A DNA stretch of 64,000 nucleotides from Microplitis mediator (taxonomy: Eukaryota; Arthropoda; Insecta; Hymenoptera; Braconidae), in the NCBI RefSeq assembly GCF_029852145.1, contig NC_079972.1:644901-708900 (forward strand), in the 5' to 3' direction. Below are positions 1-11,443 of this stretch, in pieces; within the stretch, counting starts at the first letter, position 1; each line of letters opens with the position of its first letter. Made by a program: the position numbers and the translations under genes. The notes beneath the pieces were generated by a model that was not told the DNA's origin, searched no databases, and worked only from the letters and a program-made list of their open reading frames with translations.

Positions 1-195
1 TGCTTTATTCCTTCTTTAATAATGAATTGCCATATGACTGCTATGAAAAAATCACCTCGTATTTAACTTGTGATGATTTAATATATAAATTAAATTTTGG
101 AAATCAATAAAAAACACAAAAAAACGAAAAATAATTGCTTCCTTTATTTTTATTCCCAACTGCCCGGGTAAAAAAAATTATATATATAATTATAT

Positions 196-326
196 CGCGT
201 TAGTAATGCCAAAAGGGCGTATAAAAAAAATTTTTTTTCCAATCAACTTGGGAATGGTAGAACAGTATCAATTTAGAAAACAACGAAAAATTTTTTTTTA
301 CGCGCCCTTTTGGCATTAGTAATGCG
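196..326. mobile_element. Small foldback element, GCCAAAAGGGCG ends
   Basis: Imperfect inverted repeats of about 26 bp (CGCGTTAGTAATGCCAAAAG and its complement) enclose A/T homopolymer runs. The ends resemble those of the element at 14362-15271, so this is probably a short relative. There is no coding capacity. The 195 bases before it are plain AT-rich DNA in which I see nothing. Confidence 0.55.
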
Positions 327-360
327 AAATGTGAAAAAAAAAAGCCGGCTATAATTACTT

Positions 361-536
361 AAAAAGTAATTAAAGGGACTTATTGCCTCTTAGAATGCAT
401 GTATTTAGCAGAAAATTTTTAAATTCAAGTTTTGAAATTAAGTGGATTAAAAAGTAATTAAAGGGACTCATTGTCTTGTAGAATTCATGTATTTTGCAGA
501 AAATTCTTAAATCCAGGCTTTAAAATTTAATGGATT
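361..536. repeat. Two-copy 88-bp tandem duplication
   Basis: Units 361-448 and 449-536 align end to end, both starting AAAAAGTAATTAAAGGGACT, with scattered substitutions. The downstream TA element starts just after the second unit. Confidence 0.8.
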
Positions 537-543
537 TCATATA

Positions 544-1290
544 GAGGAGGGTGGGGCAGAGCGGCCCCAGAGAAATTTTGATCAAAAAAAAAATTTTTTT
601 TTTTCCGCCTAATTACTATATGTCCGATATGTTTGCGCATTTTTACCCCTACGCATGACATTTGGGGCAAAATGGACAAGCCCAAAATTTTGAAAAAGTG
701 ATTTTTTCATATTTTTATCGTCAAATTAAAAAAAAATGATTATAATTCCACATTTCTAGCCCTACGCATAACACCTGGGGCAAAATGGACCAGCCGAAAC
801 TTCCGAAAAAATTATTTTTTCATATTTTTCGGCCGTTTCTCTATGTAAGAGGCAAATTTGGTCACTAAAAATTTATAAAAATTAAATTTTTTTTTTTAGT
901 TGATAAATTTTTGAAATAAAGTAAAATTATAGAATTGATTTTTTTTTCATTAAATAACAATTAGTAATTAAGGTAATCGAGAGTGAACGATTTTTTACGC
1001 TTTAAAAAATTTTTTCCGAGTAATATAAAACCAAAAATAGTTGTCAAGAGAAAGAAATACATCCTTAATGATGAAAACAATTTAAAAAAAAAAAACGAAA
1101 AAAAAAATTTTTTTATCACTTTTTGGAGGGGGGCCGCTCTGCCCCACAAAAAAAAAAAAAATTTTTTTCAGAATTTTGGCAAAATGTCCATAAATTTGTT
1201 CGAAATAGGACAAAAGTAAAGTGATCTTATGGTTGAAAGCCACAAAAAATAATAATTGGCTTAGGGGGGCCGCTCTGCCCCACCCTCCTC
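544..1290. mobile_element. TA-flanked MITE, GGGGCAGAGCGGCCCC ends (copy 1)
   Basis: Inverted ends GAGGAGGGTGGGGCAGAGCG (544) and its complement (to 1290) are flanked by TA at 542-543 and 1291-1292. Internal blocks repeat the terminal motif (GGGGGCCGCTCTGCCCC near 1130) and carry GGGGCAAAATGGAC boxes. Nearly identical copies lie at 16367-17131 and 33507-34256. Short reading frames inside are A/T-run artefacts. TA duplication fits Tc1/mariner-type mobilisation; the family is not identified. Confidence 0.85.
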
Positions 1291-1292
1291 TA

Positions 1293-1976
1293 ATGAAACC
1301 CATAATTACATTCGTCATTAACTATTTGCCTTTTAGAATAAATCTATTTTAGAGCTGATGTCTGTAAATGTATCTAATGTATATACAGAAATTATTATTC
1401 AAATATAACAACTTGTTTCATTTTAAAATTGTTAAATTAATTTATTGGATATTACAAGTCTTCCAAACCGAGTGCATTTTACAGCCAACTGTAATTTGAG
1501 TCTGAACACATAATAAGTCCATACGGAAAAAATACATAACTGGATATATATTTTTTTCGTATGGGAGTTAGCTTGTAAAACTCTAGTAACAATATTTTAA
1601 GCGTTCATTGTTCCTACAATCGTTAGGATTTTTTTGGTACTACAATGAACTTAATGATCCTCAGTAACGAAGGGTCGTAAGCCACTTATACCTGGCTAAA
1701 AATATATTCCCTGAAATCAATTTAGTTCTTAAAATTTAATTACTTTAATCTTTCGTCTGATATATATCTATAGATTTGCTGATAAATTTTACCGTGTCAA
1801 GACTAACTATTATCCTTGTTTTTTTTTTTAATTGTTGGCAGCATAAATGCACGAAAATTCGCTGCTTTTCGAGTTTAGGCGAACTTGGAGCAAATTGAGG
1901 GGCCTCGTCACGTCCGATTATGTACCGACGCTATAGTACGCACCCAAAATCATATTAGAAACTAAAAATCTGCGTT
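1293..1976. other. Unassigned AT-rich DNA with a small hairpin
   Basis: No gene seen. A short inverted repeat at about 1519-1564 (CCATACGGAAAAAATA / TATTTTTTTCGTATGGG) resembles the ends of the hairpin element at 34277-34372 and may be a decayed copy. Confidence 0.5.
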
Positions 1977-2918
1977 GACCCGCATGGAAAAGCTACACAG
2001 AAAAAAAAAAATCTTGACTCAAGAAAATTTTTCTTCGACCAAGAACTTTTTCAGCGAGTGGAATGAAAACCGAAAATTTCTTGAAAGAAGTGAAATAATT
2101 TCTTGAATTTTAAATCTTCAATTAAGAAAAAAAATTCTTAAGCCAATACATATTTCATACTTGGTCCAATAATAGAATTACTTGTTTTAAAAACTTGCAG
2201 TTTTTAGTTTAATAATAATTTTTCTTAATCTGAGTATGATACTTACTTAAACCAAGAAATAAAAATATTTAGTTCGAGAAAGTTATACACTTAATTAAAG
2301 AACTATGATGTTTTGAAACAATAAACGGTACGAACTCGAACTAAAAATAAAGGGAGTTGATTCAAGAAATTTAAACTCTTGGTTTGAGCATAGTGTACTT
2401 CTCTGACCAATCACACGAAAAATCTCAAACGAAGATTACTAGAGTCTCAAGCCAAGAAAGTTTTCTCTTGGATTCTCACTCATAGGTGCTCCCTCCTTCG
2501 CACCCGAAGGAATGAATACTCCCCACTCTCTCTCTTTCTCACACTAGCGCAGCAAATGGATTTTGAGTTCACCTTTTTATTTTAAATAAATTAAAAATTA
2601 AATAACCAAATTATATTATTATAATAAATTAATTGATTAATGTAATTATATAATATTGAATAATTTCTCAATTTTTTTTGTAATTAAATTTGTTTTTTTT
2701 TTTTTTTTTAACTTTTTTATATTTATGTCGAAATTCATTTATGAATGATTCATACAATCCGTTCAGTATTTTGGTAAAATGTCAAAACTAACATTTTTCT
2801 AAATTATTGGCGATAACATTTGTAATATTAATTCTGGGTTTAGAATTTAAAAATGTGACTGACCATAAGCCAGTGGGGTTCAGTATATGTGGGCAAAGTA
2901 AACGTAGCCTAGCAAAGG

Positions 2919-2990
2919 CTGGAATGGCTTAGTTGGTAAAGCTCTCGCGTGACGCCGAATCGATCTGGGTTCGATTCCTCGATTAAGCGA
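2919..2990 (+). ncRNA. tRNA-like sequence, possible SINE head
   Basis: A-box-like TGGCTTAGTTGG (2925-2936) and B-box GGGTTCGATTCC (2967-2978) have near-tRNA spacing. The acceptor ends do not pair convincingly, so this is a tRNA-derived or decayed sequence rather than a working tRNA. Confidence 0.5.
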
Positions 2991-3891
2991 TAATTGTTTT
3001 TTCTCAATTTGTTTAAATATTTAGCTTATTGCGAAACTTGCCCCCATCCCTTATAAATGCTTTCTGATACAGTATTTATTTGCTTCACAGCATTGTTTGT
3101 AATATTTAAACAAAAAAAAAATTGTTCATTAAAAAAATGAAACAAAAAAAAAATAAATTTTTTTAGCTCGATATATTTATTTGCTTAAGTAAAGAAATTA
3201 ATTTCTTGGCTGAAAATTTTTTTTTTGTTTGCGACAAATGAAAAAATTCTTGGCCCAAGAAAGTTTCTTCTTGGTTTAAAAAATTTTTTTTCTTAGTCCA
3301 AAAACTTTTTTTTTTAGCTCAAGACATTGCTTCTTGACTCGATAAGGTAACAGTCTTTAGACAAGAAACAAATTTCTCGAGTTAAAAACAAACTTTCTTG
3401 GCCCGAGAAAATAATGCTTTAAACCAAGAACAAACTTTCTTGGGCCAAGAAAGTTTGTTCTTGGTTTAAAACATTATTTTTCATGGTTCAAAAACTTTTT
3501 CGTTTCAGCTCAAAATATTTTTTCTTGACTTAAAAACGTAACAATTTTCAGCCAAAAAAAAAATTTGTTGAATTGAAAAAAAAATCTTCTCGAACCAAAA
3601 AATAAATTTTTGGGACCAAGAAATTTTTTTCTTGGTTTAAGGGGTTAGGGGTAGTCAGAATTTTCAAAAAATCGATTTTTTTTTTTTTGCATTTTCTTAA
3701 AGTATAATATTTTTAAAATATTGTGTGAAAATTTGAAGTGAATCCGACAAATTCTTTTCGAGTTATTTAACAATGACCAAAGGACGCTCGGGTGCTACGT
3801 GGCATTCGAGAGCAGGTAGCTAGAAACAGCTGCAAGCAACCGACCTTTCGGGTTTCATTGTCATGAATATCTCCCCATTTTAATGTATGTA

Positions 3892-3894
<3 letters not shown>

Positions 3895-3939
<45 letters not shown>
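3895..3939. repeat. (AT)n microsatellite
   Basis: Uninterrupted AT dinucleotides in the 5' part of the Kolobok-type element. Confidence 0.95.
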
Positions 3940-3942
<3 letters not shown>

Positions 3943-4082
3943 CCTTCTACATATATTCACAATTTGTAGGTAGTACAAGAACTGAAAAATAATTTTTGGT
4001 TGCCAGTATACCTGTAGTCGTTGCACTGATCAGTCGATAGTTTTGTGATAAATTATTTCTCAAGTGAATTAAATTATTAACC

Positions 4083-4307
4083 ATGGGACGTGATTCTAGA
4101 AAGGTTTCAAGAGAACTTCGGAGTTCTGAAAAAATTAATAAGTCGCGTTCAGTCAAAAGAAAGAATGTTTTTAATCCGAAAACAGCCGAACGTGATGAAA
4201 GTATTCAGAGTACATCTTCTAAAAAATTAAAACAAAACACTGAAGATGATGTACCTGAAGACAGCAGTACTGAATTTCGAATAATAAATTTGATGAAATT
4301 CGAGTGA
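4083..4307 (+). pseudogene. N-terminal remnant of Kolobok-type transposase
   Basis: A 74-residue frame starts with ATG in a fair context (ACCATGG). It is basic and low in complexity (SRKVSRELRSSEKINK, then VKRKN), followed by an acidic and serine-rich linker and a short hydrophobic stretch (EFRIINLMKF) before a stop. This basic head plus linker resembles the N-termini of the insect proteins whose C-terminus follows at 4297-4857. The middle of the protein, where the catalytic core should be, is absent. The head is less conserved than the C-terminal part, so the identification leans on context. A spliced intron instead of a deletion is possible, but no good splice sites were seen. Confidence 0.5.
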
Positions 4308-4857
4308 TGAAAAACCGAATCATGATATGTGTCCAAAAGGCGAAGAATCTTGGTGCTCTTACCAGCGCGCTGAAGCAAGAGGAGAGCTTGATACCTATTC
4401 TCACGATTATTCTCCCTTACCTTCTGATGTTTTAAAAGCTATCAAGCCTATATACGAAGGTCTTAGTAATGAAAATTTACTTTCAAGATGTGTAGGTGGA
4501 TTCAATCAGAATAATAATGAAAGCTTTAACCAACTAGTATGGAAAATATGCCCAAAAACGGTAAATACTAGTTTTACTGTCGTACAAATAGCTGCATACG
4601 TTGCTATGTGTATATTTAATGAGGGTATAAATTCAGTATTAGTCTTGATGAATACACTAGGACTTAATTGTGGGCCTAATTCTCATCGGTATGCAGAAAG
4701 AATGGATGCTGCACGTATCAAAGTAGCAGATAAGCGCGCTAATGATAACACCCGAGAAGGTCGATTGCAACGTAGGCACCAGCAAATCAATATTTTGGAA
4801 GCTGCTATGACGGCTGAAGAGCTATTATATGGTCCAGGAATAGATGACTCAGTGTAA
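4297..4857 (+). pseudogene. C-terminal part of Kolobok-type (Mutator-like domain) transposase
   Basis: The frame is open from 4297, just after an in-frame TGA at 4294, to the TAA at 4857. It has the hallmarks of the insect 'Mutator-like transposase domain' proteins: HDMCPKGEESWCSYQRA at the start, then FNQNNNESFNQLVWKICPKT, an AAYVAMCIFNEG helix, YAERMDAARIKVADKRAND and a closing LLYGPGIDD. In full-length relatives this is the last third. The N-terminal zinc-binding and catalytic parts are missing, and the upstream frame is shifted by one base at the junction (about 4295-4307). It therefore cannot make an active transposase as it stands. It lies centrally in a TTAA-flanked element, as expected for Kolobok. 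Confidence 0.8.
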
Positions 4858-6688
4858 GTTATTAAATAATTCTTATAATTCGACATAAATCCATAGCAAA
4901 ACTTTAAATGCGTTTTTCTCAAAACTATGTTTTCTGAACTGGTGATCACTGTAACTTAAAAACTGCTCGGTAGATTTCAATAAAATTTATTGTACTTTTG
5001 AAATACATTAAAAACTCGTGCCTGATCGAAGGATTTTTTTTTTTTTCAAAAATTTCGATTTTTTTTTAACAATAAACTGTCGGTTTTTTTCTCGAAAATT
5101 TGAAAAAAATTTCCTGAGGCCGCCATTTTGTTAATTTCGAAAAAAAAAAAAAAAGCTTCGATCAGGCACAAGATTATCTATTAATAAAACTAATTTTTCT
5201 TGTCCGATTGATTTTAGATGAATCTCCAAGGACTTATGATGATCACCGCAAAGGACTTCGGGAGGAACGGGCTCTACAAAAACAGCGATAACTTTTTGAA
5301 TTATTAATTTTTTTTTTTGAAATTTTCGTGAAGTCAAATCGAAACGTGTTCTAATAAAGCTATGTTTTTATTTTTGTCAAATAAAGTAATTAACTACAAA
5401 AAAAAAATTATTGAAAATCATCATTTTTTCAGGCCTCTGAGTACCCCTAACCCCTTAAAGAATTTATGTTTTAGACTAAGAAAATTATGTCTTCCGCGAA
5501 GGAAATAATTTCTTGATCCAAATAATTTTTTTACTTCAATAAAGTAAGAAATTTTGCTTGGTTTAAGAAAAAAATTTCGAAGACATTTTATTTCTTGTTT
5601 CAAGATTTCCTTTTTTTCTGTGTATATATTGTTAAAAGTATATAACAAAATATATGGTGAATATGTGATAAATGTATAGCGGCAAAAATATCTATATTGA
5701 AAAATATATGTTTTTTACATATATTGGATTATATATTTATCATAATATATTTACTTGTATATAATGTTTTGTATTATTCGATATATATTATTATCTATAA
5801 TGCTCAATATATTCTTATCATATATGGATAGTATATATAGAATTTATAAGTATAATATAATAAACTTGATATATATAGCCATATATTTTGACTCATATAA
5901 TTAGTGGTATATGGTCTCTATATAATTGATTATATATGAAAGAATTTATATGATTAAATATATGGTTCGCGGTATATTGGAATTATATTTTTCCAGTATA
6001 TTAAAACTTATATTTTTCGCAATATATTGAAAATTTTATTTTTTCAATATACTTTTGCAATTTCTACACAATTCTACAAAAAAAAGTCAAATTTATTATT
6101 TTTTCTCTGTCTTTTCATTGACCTTATATATACTGGCAATAACCTAAGAAAAGTAAAAAAAGTGCCATATATTTTACAATATATTGGAAACCATATATTT
6201 TGCAATATATTGGAAAACATATATAAAAAATATAAAAAATACTATATATTAATTAATATACTACTTTCAATATAATATATCAATGTAAAAAAGATATATT
6301 AAAATATATATGTAAAACATACATAAAAAGTCATATATTGATAAATATATTGATAATATATTTTAGCAATATATTTTTTTCAATATATTATCATATATTA
6401 ATACGGCAAAAATATAAATATTATTTTATATATTGTACAATAAATCACATTATAATATTCATATATTCTATCATATATGTTTTCACATATAAAGTTTTTT
6501 CATGCGGGGAATGCTAGCTCAAACGTTAAAATCGGTTTACTAGTTCAAAAGATATCGGCGATGAAATATTAAAACGATAAAAATTGTCTTTATTTTTACA
6601 GGATAGTTTACTATATGAATTTCAAATGTACCTCAAATTAAACCGATCTACCAGTGAAATGTATATACTGTCGGTCTAGTCGTTTTTT

Positions 6689-7540
6689 GAGCTCGAAGAG
6701 CTTAAAAATTTACCAATAATAATGTTTTCAAGCTCTCTGAGCTTGAAAACAGCGGGAAGTTTTTGGGCTGGCCTACAGGGTCAACCGATGTCCAGATTTT
6801 TTTTTCCTTCCCTTGCATCTAATAATTATGTGAAACAAATGAAATAAATATATTGAAGCAGAAATCAATGTAAGTGACTCAAATAAGGATTTAAATTAAT
6901 TTCGACACAGATCAGAGCCTTAATATATAAAGTTTCCGAAAAAAATGTTAAAAACGGTGTTTTTTCAATTTTTTCGTTGATAATATTATTTTAACTAAAG
7001 AACGACTTGCATCACTTAATATGGGGATTGAGAAAAACCATGAAGACAAAGAATTGGTATGATTTTAAACAAATTTCATTACATTATATTACGATTTATC
7101 CGAAAAAATAGCATAAAGTGTTTTTTGTAAACTTTTCATCATCGATATCTTCTGAAACAAGTAATCGGTGTTGCTGTTCAATGTGGCAATCGGCGCGTTT
7201 TATTGAGTTCTAGAGCTGATAAAATTCTTGATGTGATTGGTTCAAGATATTTGTGAAAAACAATATTGCACTATTTCTTTCGCCATCGATATCTCTCGAA
7301 TGAATTAACCGTTGAAGATGATTGAGGCGACGTTCGACGCGTTTCATTGAGTTCCAGAGCTGATTATAGATTTTGGAATCAATCAATCGAGCCATTTCTC
7401 AAAAATTTCACAACAATTAAAAAAATCTGTCTATCGGTTGACCCTGCGGGCCAGCCCCAAAACTTCCCGCTGTTTTCGAGCTCTTTGAGCTCGAAAACAT
7501 TGTTGTAAGTACATTTTCGAGCTCTTCGAGCTCGAAAATA
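6689..7540. repeat. GAGCTC-arm repeat unit (inverted arms)
   Basis: A left arm (6689-6808) carrying GAGCTCGAAGAGC, GCGGGAAGTT and GGGTCAACCGAT is repeated as the complement at 7431-7540. The interior (6835-7420) is homologous to 54480-55095. Single arms recur at 46410-46500, 54244-54360, 57575-57695 and 19715-19805. This is a dispersed repeat of unknown class with no coding frame. Confidence 0.7.
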
Positions 7541-7559
7541 CTATTGTATCCCATTCTTT

Positions 7560-8427
7560 CCGAAAAAAACCATTTTTAGCATTTCTTTCTCCCACGATAT
7601 CTCACGAACGAATTGACCGATTTCGGTGGTTGAGGCGGCAATCGACGTGTTTTATTAAGTTCTAAAGCTGATTAGATTTTGAAGTCGATCGTTCGAGTCG
7701 TTTCTGAGAAATCAATAAAAAACTAAAAAAAAAAAAAATTTTCTTTCCGTAATTCGCCAATATTTTCGAATCTACTTGATCAAATGATCTGAAATTTTCA
7801 GAAAAGTTGATGGCCAACAAACTCTTTCGATTGCCGCCTTAACCATCCAAATCGGTTCATTAGTTAAAAAGTTATAGACCGGTCAGACACACACACATAC
7901 ATACATACAGACACTCGGGCATCATTCTAAAAATAGTCAGAATAACTTCCTAAGACCTTAGAACGTCGACATCTGATGAAATTTCGATTTTCGGAAATCG
8001 GAGTGAAAACAATAACTTCCCAATTTTTCGAAAATCGTCGATTTTCTTAGCGGGAAGTTAAAAACAATATTTTTTTCCTTTTTTGTATTTCTTCTATATC
8101 TTAGAGTTTATTTGATCGATCGATCTGAAATTTCTAGGAAAGTTGACGGCCAACAAACTTTTTCGATTGCCGCAAGAACCATCTCAATCGGTCAGTTCAT
8201 TAAAAAGATTTGAAGTGCTTCCATCCATATATACACACACATACACATACACATACACAGATACATAGGGACAATCGGACATCATTCTGAAAATAGTCAG
8301 AATAGCTTCCTAGGACCTTAAAACGTCGACATCTGATGAAAACTCGATTTTCGAAAATCGGGGTCAAAAAAATAACTTCCTTTTTTTTTGAAAATTTTCA
8401 ATTTTCTTAGCTGGAAGTTAAAAACAA
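7560..8427 (+). repeat. Two adjacent copies of an ACTTCCC/GCGGGAAGTT dispersed repeat
   Basis: Copies 7560-8066 and 8067-8427 share the order: an AATCGGTTCATT box, an ACACATACA tract, AACGTCGACATCTGATGAAA, a GATTTTCGAAAATC palindrome and a terminal CTTAGCGGGAAGTTAAAAAC. Relatives are at 14440-14794, 18977-19245 (minus) and 11277-11440 (minus). No open frame was seen. The fixed 3' end suggests a polar element, but its class is unknown. Confidence 0.7.
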
Positions 8428-8449
8428 CGATTTAATATATTAAGGTCCC

Positions 8450-8506
8450 TGAAAACTTAATGTTTTTCTAAGTATCCCGTTTTGCCCCCCCCCCCCTCCT
8501 CCCCTG
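8450..8506. mobile_element. Solo end of the GGGGCAAAACGGGATA element
   Basis: AAGTATCCCGTTTTGCCCCC followed by a C-run and CTCCTCCCC matches the complement of the left end of the element at 58431-59314. No matching second end is nearby. Confidence 0.65.
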
Positions 8507-9890
8507 CCATATGCAAGTATATTTTTTTAAATTTTTTGCAAAGTTAAGAATTATATTTGGATCTATAAAAATTCAATAAGCAGTTGATATACGTAAATTC
8601 TGTTCACGTGTTGTTCTTCATACTTTTATTCAGTTTGAAAAAAAAAAAAGAAAAAAAAAAGACAATTTGAGAAAGAAAAGAATGTACGTGCACCTCTACG
8701 GTAACTTGTTATCAATCTATAAGCTCGCAGCATGAACGTGAGATTTTGTGGAGCTATGGGACAGCAAATATTTTTGATCGATCGACAATTGCCAGATGAA
8801 TATATCACAAGCATTTTCCCATTTCATCAATATGTACATTTGGTTATCTGCATGAATAAAAGTTACAGAGCAATGTTCACATCTCTGTATGATTTAAATT
8901 GATCTCCCGCTCAATTTCAACGTGTTTAAATTATTTTTGTACATAAAAAATATACTAAAAAGAATGATATAAATTTCACATGGAGATCCATTTTGATCAT
9001 AAACATAATCGAAATATATATTTTTTTAAAATTTTGTTAACGGAAACTTAAAAATAATATTTTCTGAAAATTATTAAAATTTTTTAAAAATTCACATTCT
9101 ATTAAAAGTGACGTTAGAGAGCTTGGCTCTTTTGTTTACTCGTCTAAATTATCAATAAATAATTTTTTCTTAAAAAAAAACCCGACGTATTTTGACAGCT
9201 CGACTCTTCCTTCTTGTTCAAGTTTTCAATTAAAAAATTCTAGATGATTCTATTTTCTTTTGAACCTGAAAGCTCCGTTATCTTCAACTGTTTTGCGTGA
9301 TGCACGTTACGTCTCTCTACTATCGTTCTCGTCGAGTCTCCCTCCTCTACTTTTTAGATTCAAGTGAATTTCTAATTGGTCATTTACATCAATTAATAAC
9401 AAATTGCCTGCGCGTTAGATCAAAAAACGCTCTAAGACTTTTCGTTGTGAGATTGAATCCTCTTTTCACCCTTAATTTATGTCTGTTACTTTTGGGACAC
9501 CCTGTATAAGTGATCAATAGACTCAGGGTGCTCTACACGCACGCCAGCCGGCCGGCCGGGTGATTTACAACCACGCGGTCCAGTTATACTTTATACGTTA
9601 ATACTCTATTACATAATAACCAACTCTCTTATAACAATTTACTCAGTCAACTCAATTAAACTAAATGTAACTCAACAAATTCTGTGCAATTACCAAAGAG
9701 TACATCTGTACATGCCTGTGATAATGAAATAAAATCGTCCATATATTTTTATAGCAGCAATATCTTTTACCATTCGTCAATTCCAGGAACTGTTTTAGTG
9801 ATGATATCTATTGATAGTTTTAAATGCTAAAAAAACAAAACGATTTCTTCAGGCATCTATTTTTAGAGAATGTTTTTAACTTTACTAAGC
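8507..9890. other. Unassigned DNA; one transposon-like terminus
   Basis: No convincing gene. GGGACACCCTGTATA at about 9489-9506 matches a terminus common to insect DNA transposons. The 70-codon plus-strand frame ending there has no recognisable features. Confidence 0.4.
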
Positions 9891-9894
9891 CAGC

Positions 9895-10480
9895 CATGGT
9901 AGGACTCTGGAATGATAACATTGGGCCAGACCTGGTTGCCAGACCTGGCCCTGACTTTTTTGCCAGACCTTGCCCATGACTCGAGGAAACGAATAAATTT
10001 AATTAAAAAAAAATTTTATTATTATTAACCTCGTAGAATTTATGATCATTAACGCTTAAACTATCTAAAGGAGGTAAATTCTGCTGGGCACCGGGCGCGA
10101 ACTGCCGTCCTTCTGATTACTAGGCCCGAACGGTAGCTACTGGACGAACCTACCAATGTTGAACTGATACATTTATATAATCTACTTATTAAACCATAGG
10201 TATAGCCAAACTTAGGTAATTCTATCTTGGCCCAAGTCTGGCTTGCCATTGAATGGCCAAGACAGGGGAACTTTGGCTCAAGCCTGGGTAATCATTGTAA
10301 CGGCCAAGGCTAGCTTACCCAGTCTTGGCCCGAGCTCGGGTAATCATTGGGATGGCCAGGACTGAGTACCCAATCTTGAGCCAAGCATGGGCCAATATAG
10401 ATGTGCCACTAGCTAGGTTCCCCAGTGCTGGGCCAAGTAGGGCCCTGTCGTTCAACTCTGGCAGCTCCTGCATGGGATAC
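9895..10480 (-). mobile_element. GGCCAAGACTGGGCC iterated-palindrome element (copy A)
   Basis: Made of many imperfect GGGCCAAGACTGGGCC-type units, with a central AT-rich segment and a tRNA-like stretch. The whole is homologous, in opposite orientation, to 53405-54095. The ends are not clean; the related element 23616-25383 has CCCAGGTAGGAA ends. Confidence 0.7.
10085..10146 (-). ncRNA. tRNA-like box pair inside the element
   Basis: On the minus strand, CCAGTAGCTACCG and later CAGTTCGCGCCC lie in A/B-box-like positions, separated by CCTAGTAATCAGAAGGACGG. The same core is at 53725-53800 and, more tRNA-like, at 24901-24978. Strongly diverged. Confidence 0.35.
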
Positions 10481-10674
10481 CCTTTGTTCGCGAAAATCTC
10501 AATGCTCATTTATTGCCTGCTCTATTAAGTAGATGCTATTTTTTCAAATTGTTCGTATTACGATTAATTTGTTTAATTCAAATTTCAAACTTTTTAAAAT
10601 ATTCAATTAAAACTTCGGACTATTCATTCTTTTGAACTGTTCGATTCAATTTTTCAATCGAATAATAGTATATT

Positions 10675-11242
10675 ACACACCAAGAAAAGAAAGTAAGACA
10701 TTCCAACCCGCGTGTATACCGTGAAAAATTCCTCAACTGTAAAAAACACGACGCACGGTGTTAAATTTTTGGCTGTGTTAGTTGGAACGATCACATTTGA
10801 ATCCTTTGTTACTTGTAATGAGTAATTTTTTCAATTGAAAATACTTGACATTACATTTTTTTATTGGTTCAGTCATTAATTTTTTTTTCTTTAATCATTA
10901 TTAAAGAAAATTAGATTATCATTTTCTGAAGTTAGTGTTGAATTATTTGATTTGAATATCAAAAACAGTTATTGGGTTATTTTCAACTATAGATAATATG
11001 ATCGAATAATGTATGAGTTTTGAGCTGATGACACTGAATAGTGTGAAAGATAACACTCACACCGTGTTAAAAGTACACCTCTTGATGATTCACACCGTAA
11101 AAATTTCACACCGAGGTCACCGTGTATAGTCCTCGCGGACTATTTTCACATCAAAAATTTTTTACAGTGTATGATAACCCGAGTCAAGGTGACGGTGGCT
11201 AATACGCGGATGGGGACGTCCTACCTTCCTCCGTGGTGTGTA
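10675..11242. mobile_element. ACACACCAAG parent element (copy A)
   Basis: The left end ACACACCAAGAAAAGAAAG and right end CTTCCTCCGTGGTGTGTA are imperfect inverted repeats. Only about 110 bp is its own; the rest is the insertion at 10719-11169. It is paralogous to 15513-17215, where different elements are inserted. Confidence 0.6.
10719..11169. mobile_element. TA-flanked element ending TTTTTTACAGTG
   Basis: The left end CCGTGAAAAATTCC and right end AAAAATTTTTTACAGTG are flanked by TA. The core carries CACACCGTGTTAAA and ACACCGAGGTCACCGTG. A left-truncated relative lies at 52577-52782 and shares AGTAATTTTTTCAATTGAAA. Confidence 0.6.
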
Positions 11243-11276
11243 TACAATTTTTTACTAGATCTATACCTGAAAGTTT

Positions 11277-11440
11277 AACCCCGATTTTCCAAAATGAAAT
11301 TTTTATCAGATCTTGACGTTTCAAGGTCCTGGGAAGCAATTTTATTTTCAATGGGCGCTAAAGGATGGTCGTGTGGGTGTGTGTAACTCTCTGTAACTTT
11401 TTAACTATTTAACCAATTTAAATAATTCCTGTGAAAATCG
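11277..11440 (-). repeat. Fragment of the ACTTCCC-type dispersed repeat
   Basis: On the minus strand it keeps the GATCTGATAAAAATTTCA-like box, the ACACACCCACACG tract and the GGTTAAATAGTT box seen at 7560-8427, more diverged. Confidence 0.5.
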
Positions 11441-11443
11441 AAC

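Larger units (their letters stand above)
3641..5454 (+). mobile_element. TTAA-flanked Kolobok-type DNA transposon, internally deleted
   Basis: Inverted ends GGGGTTAGGGGTAGTCAG and its complement TACCCCTAACCCC are flanked by TTAA (3637-3640, 5455-5458). An uninterrupted relative of the host (AATTCTTTAAACCAAG, about 26770-26785, opposite orientation) is the empty site. It carries an N-terminal frame (4083-4307) and a C-terminal transposase frame (4297-4857) in different frames, so it is non-autonomous. TTAA duplication is typical of Kolobok and piggyBac; the protein remnant decides for Kolobok. Confidence 0.85.
1996..5622. mobile_element. CACAGAAAAAA element with TTGGCTCAAGAA palindromic core
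   Basis: Inverted ends CACAGAAAAAAAAAAATCTT and ATTTCCTTTTTTTCTGTG are flanked by TA (1994-1995, 5623-5624), inserted in the CCCGCATGG element. The core repeats variations of CTTGGCCAAGAAA at 2030-2470, 3180-3630 and 5459-5610. It contains a tRNA-like sequence (about 2919) and the TTAA-flanked element 3641-5454. Relatives are the split copy at 23386-23504 plus 26723-26790 and, with different ends, 36030-36782. Confidence 0.8.
1979..6508 (+). mobile_element. CCCGCATGG element (copy 1), interrupted by a nested insertion
   Basis: Starts CCCGCATGGAAAAGCT at 1979 and ends TTTTTTCATGCGGG at 6508, flanked by GA on both sides (2-bp target duplication). Its body is TATATATTG-type iterated AT palindromes (5623-6508). 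The first 17 bases are separated from the rest by the CACAG element. The uninterrupted copy at 59888-60780 reads through the same point (AAAAGCTATATATTG), which proves the nesting. Other copies: 20818-21668 and 49582-50483. Confidence 0.85.

Noticed and set aside
4083..4857. Two separate host genes
   Set aside because: Both frames lie inside one TTAA-flanked element, and the second matches a Kolobok-type transposase C-terminus.
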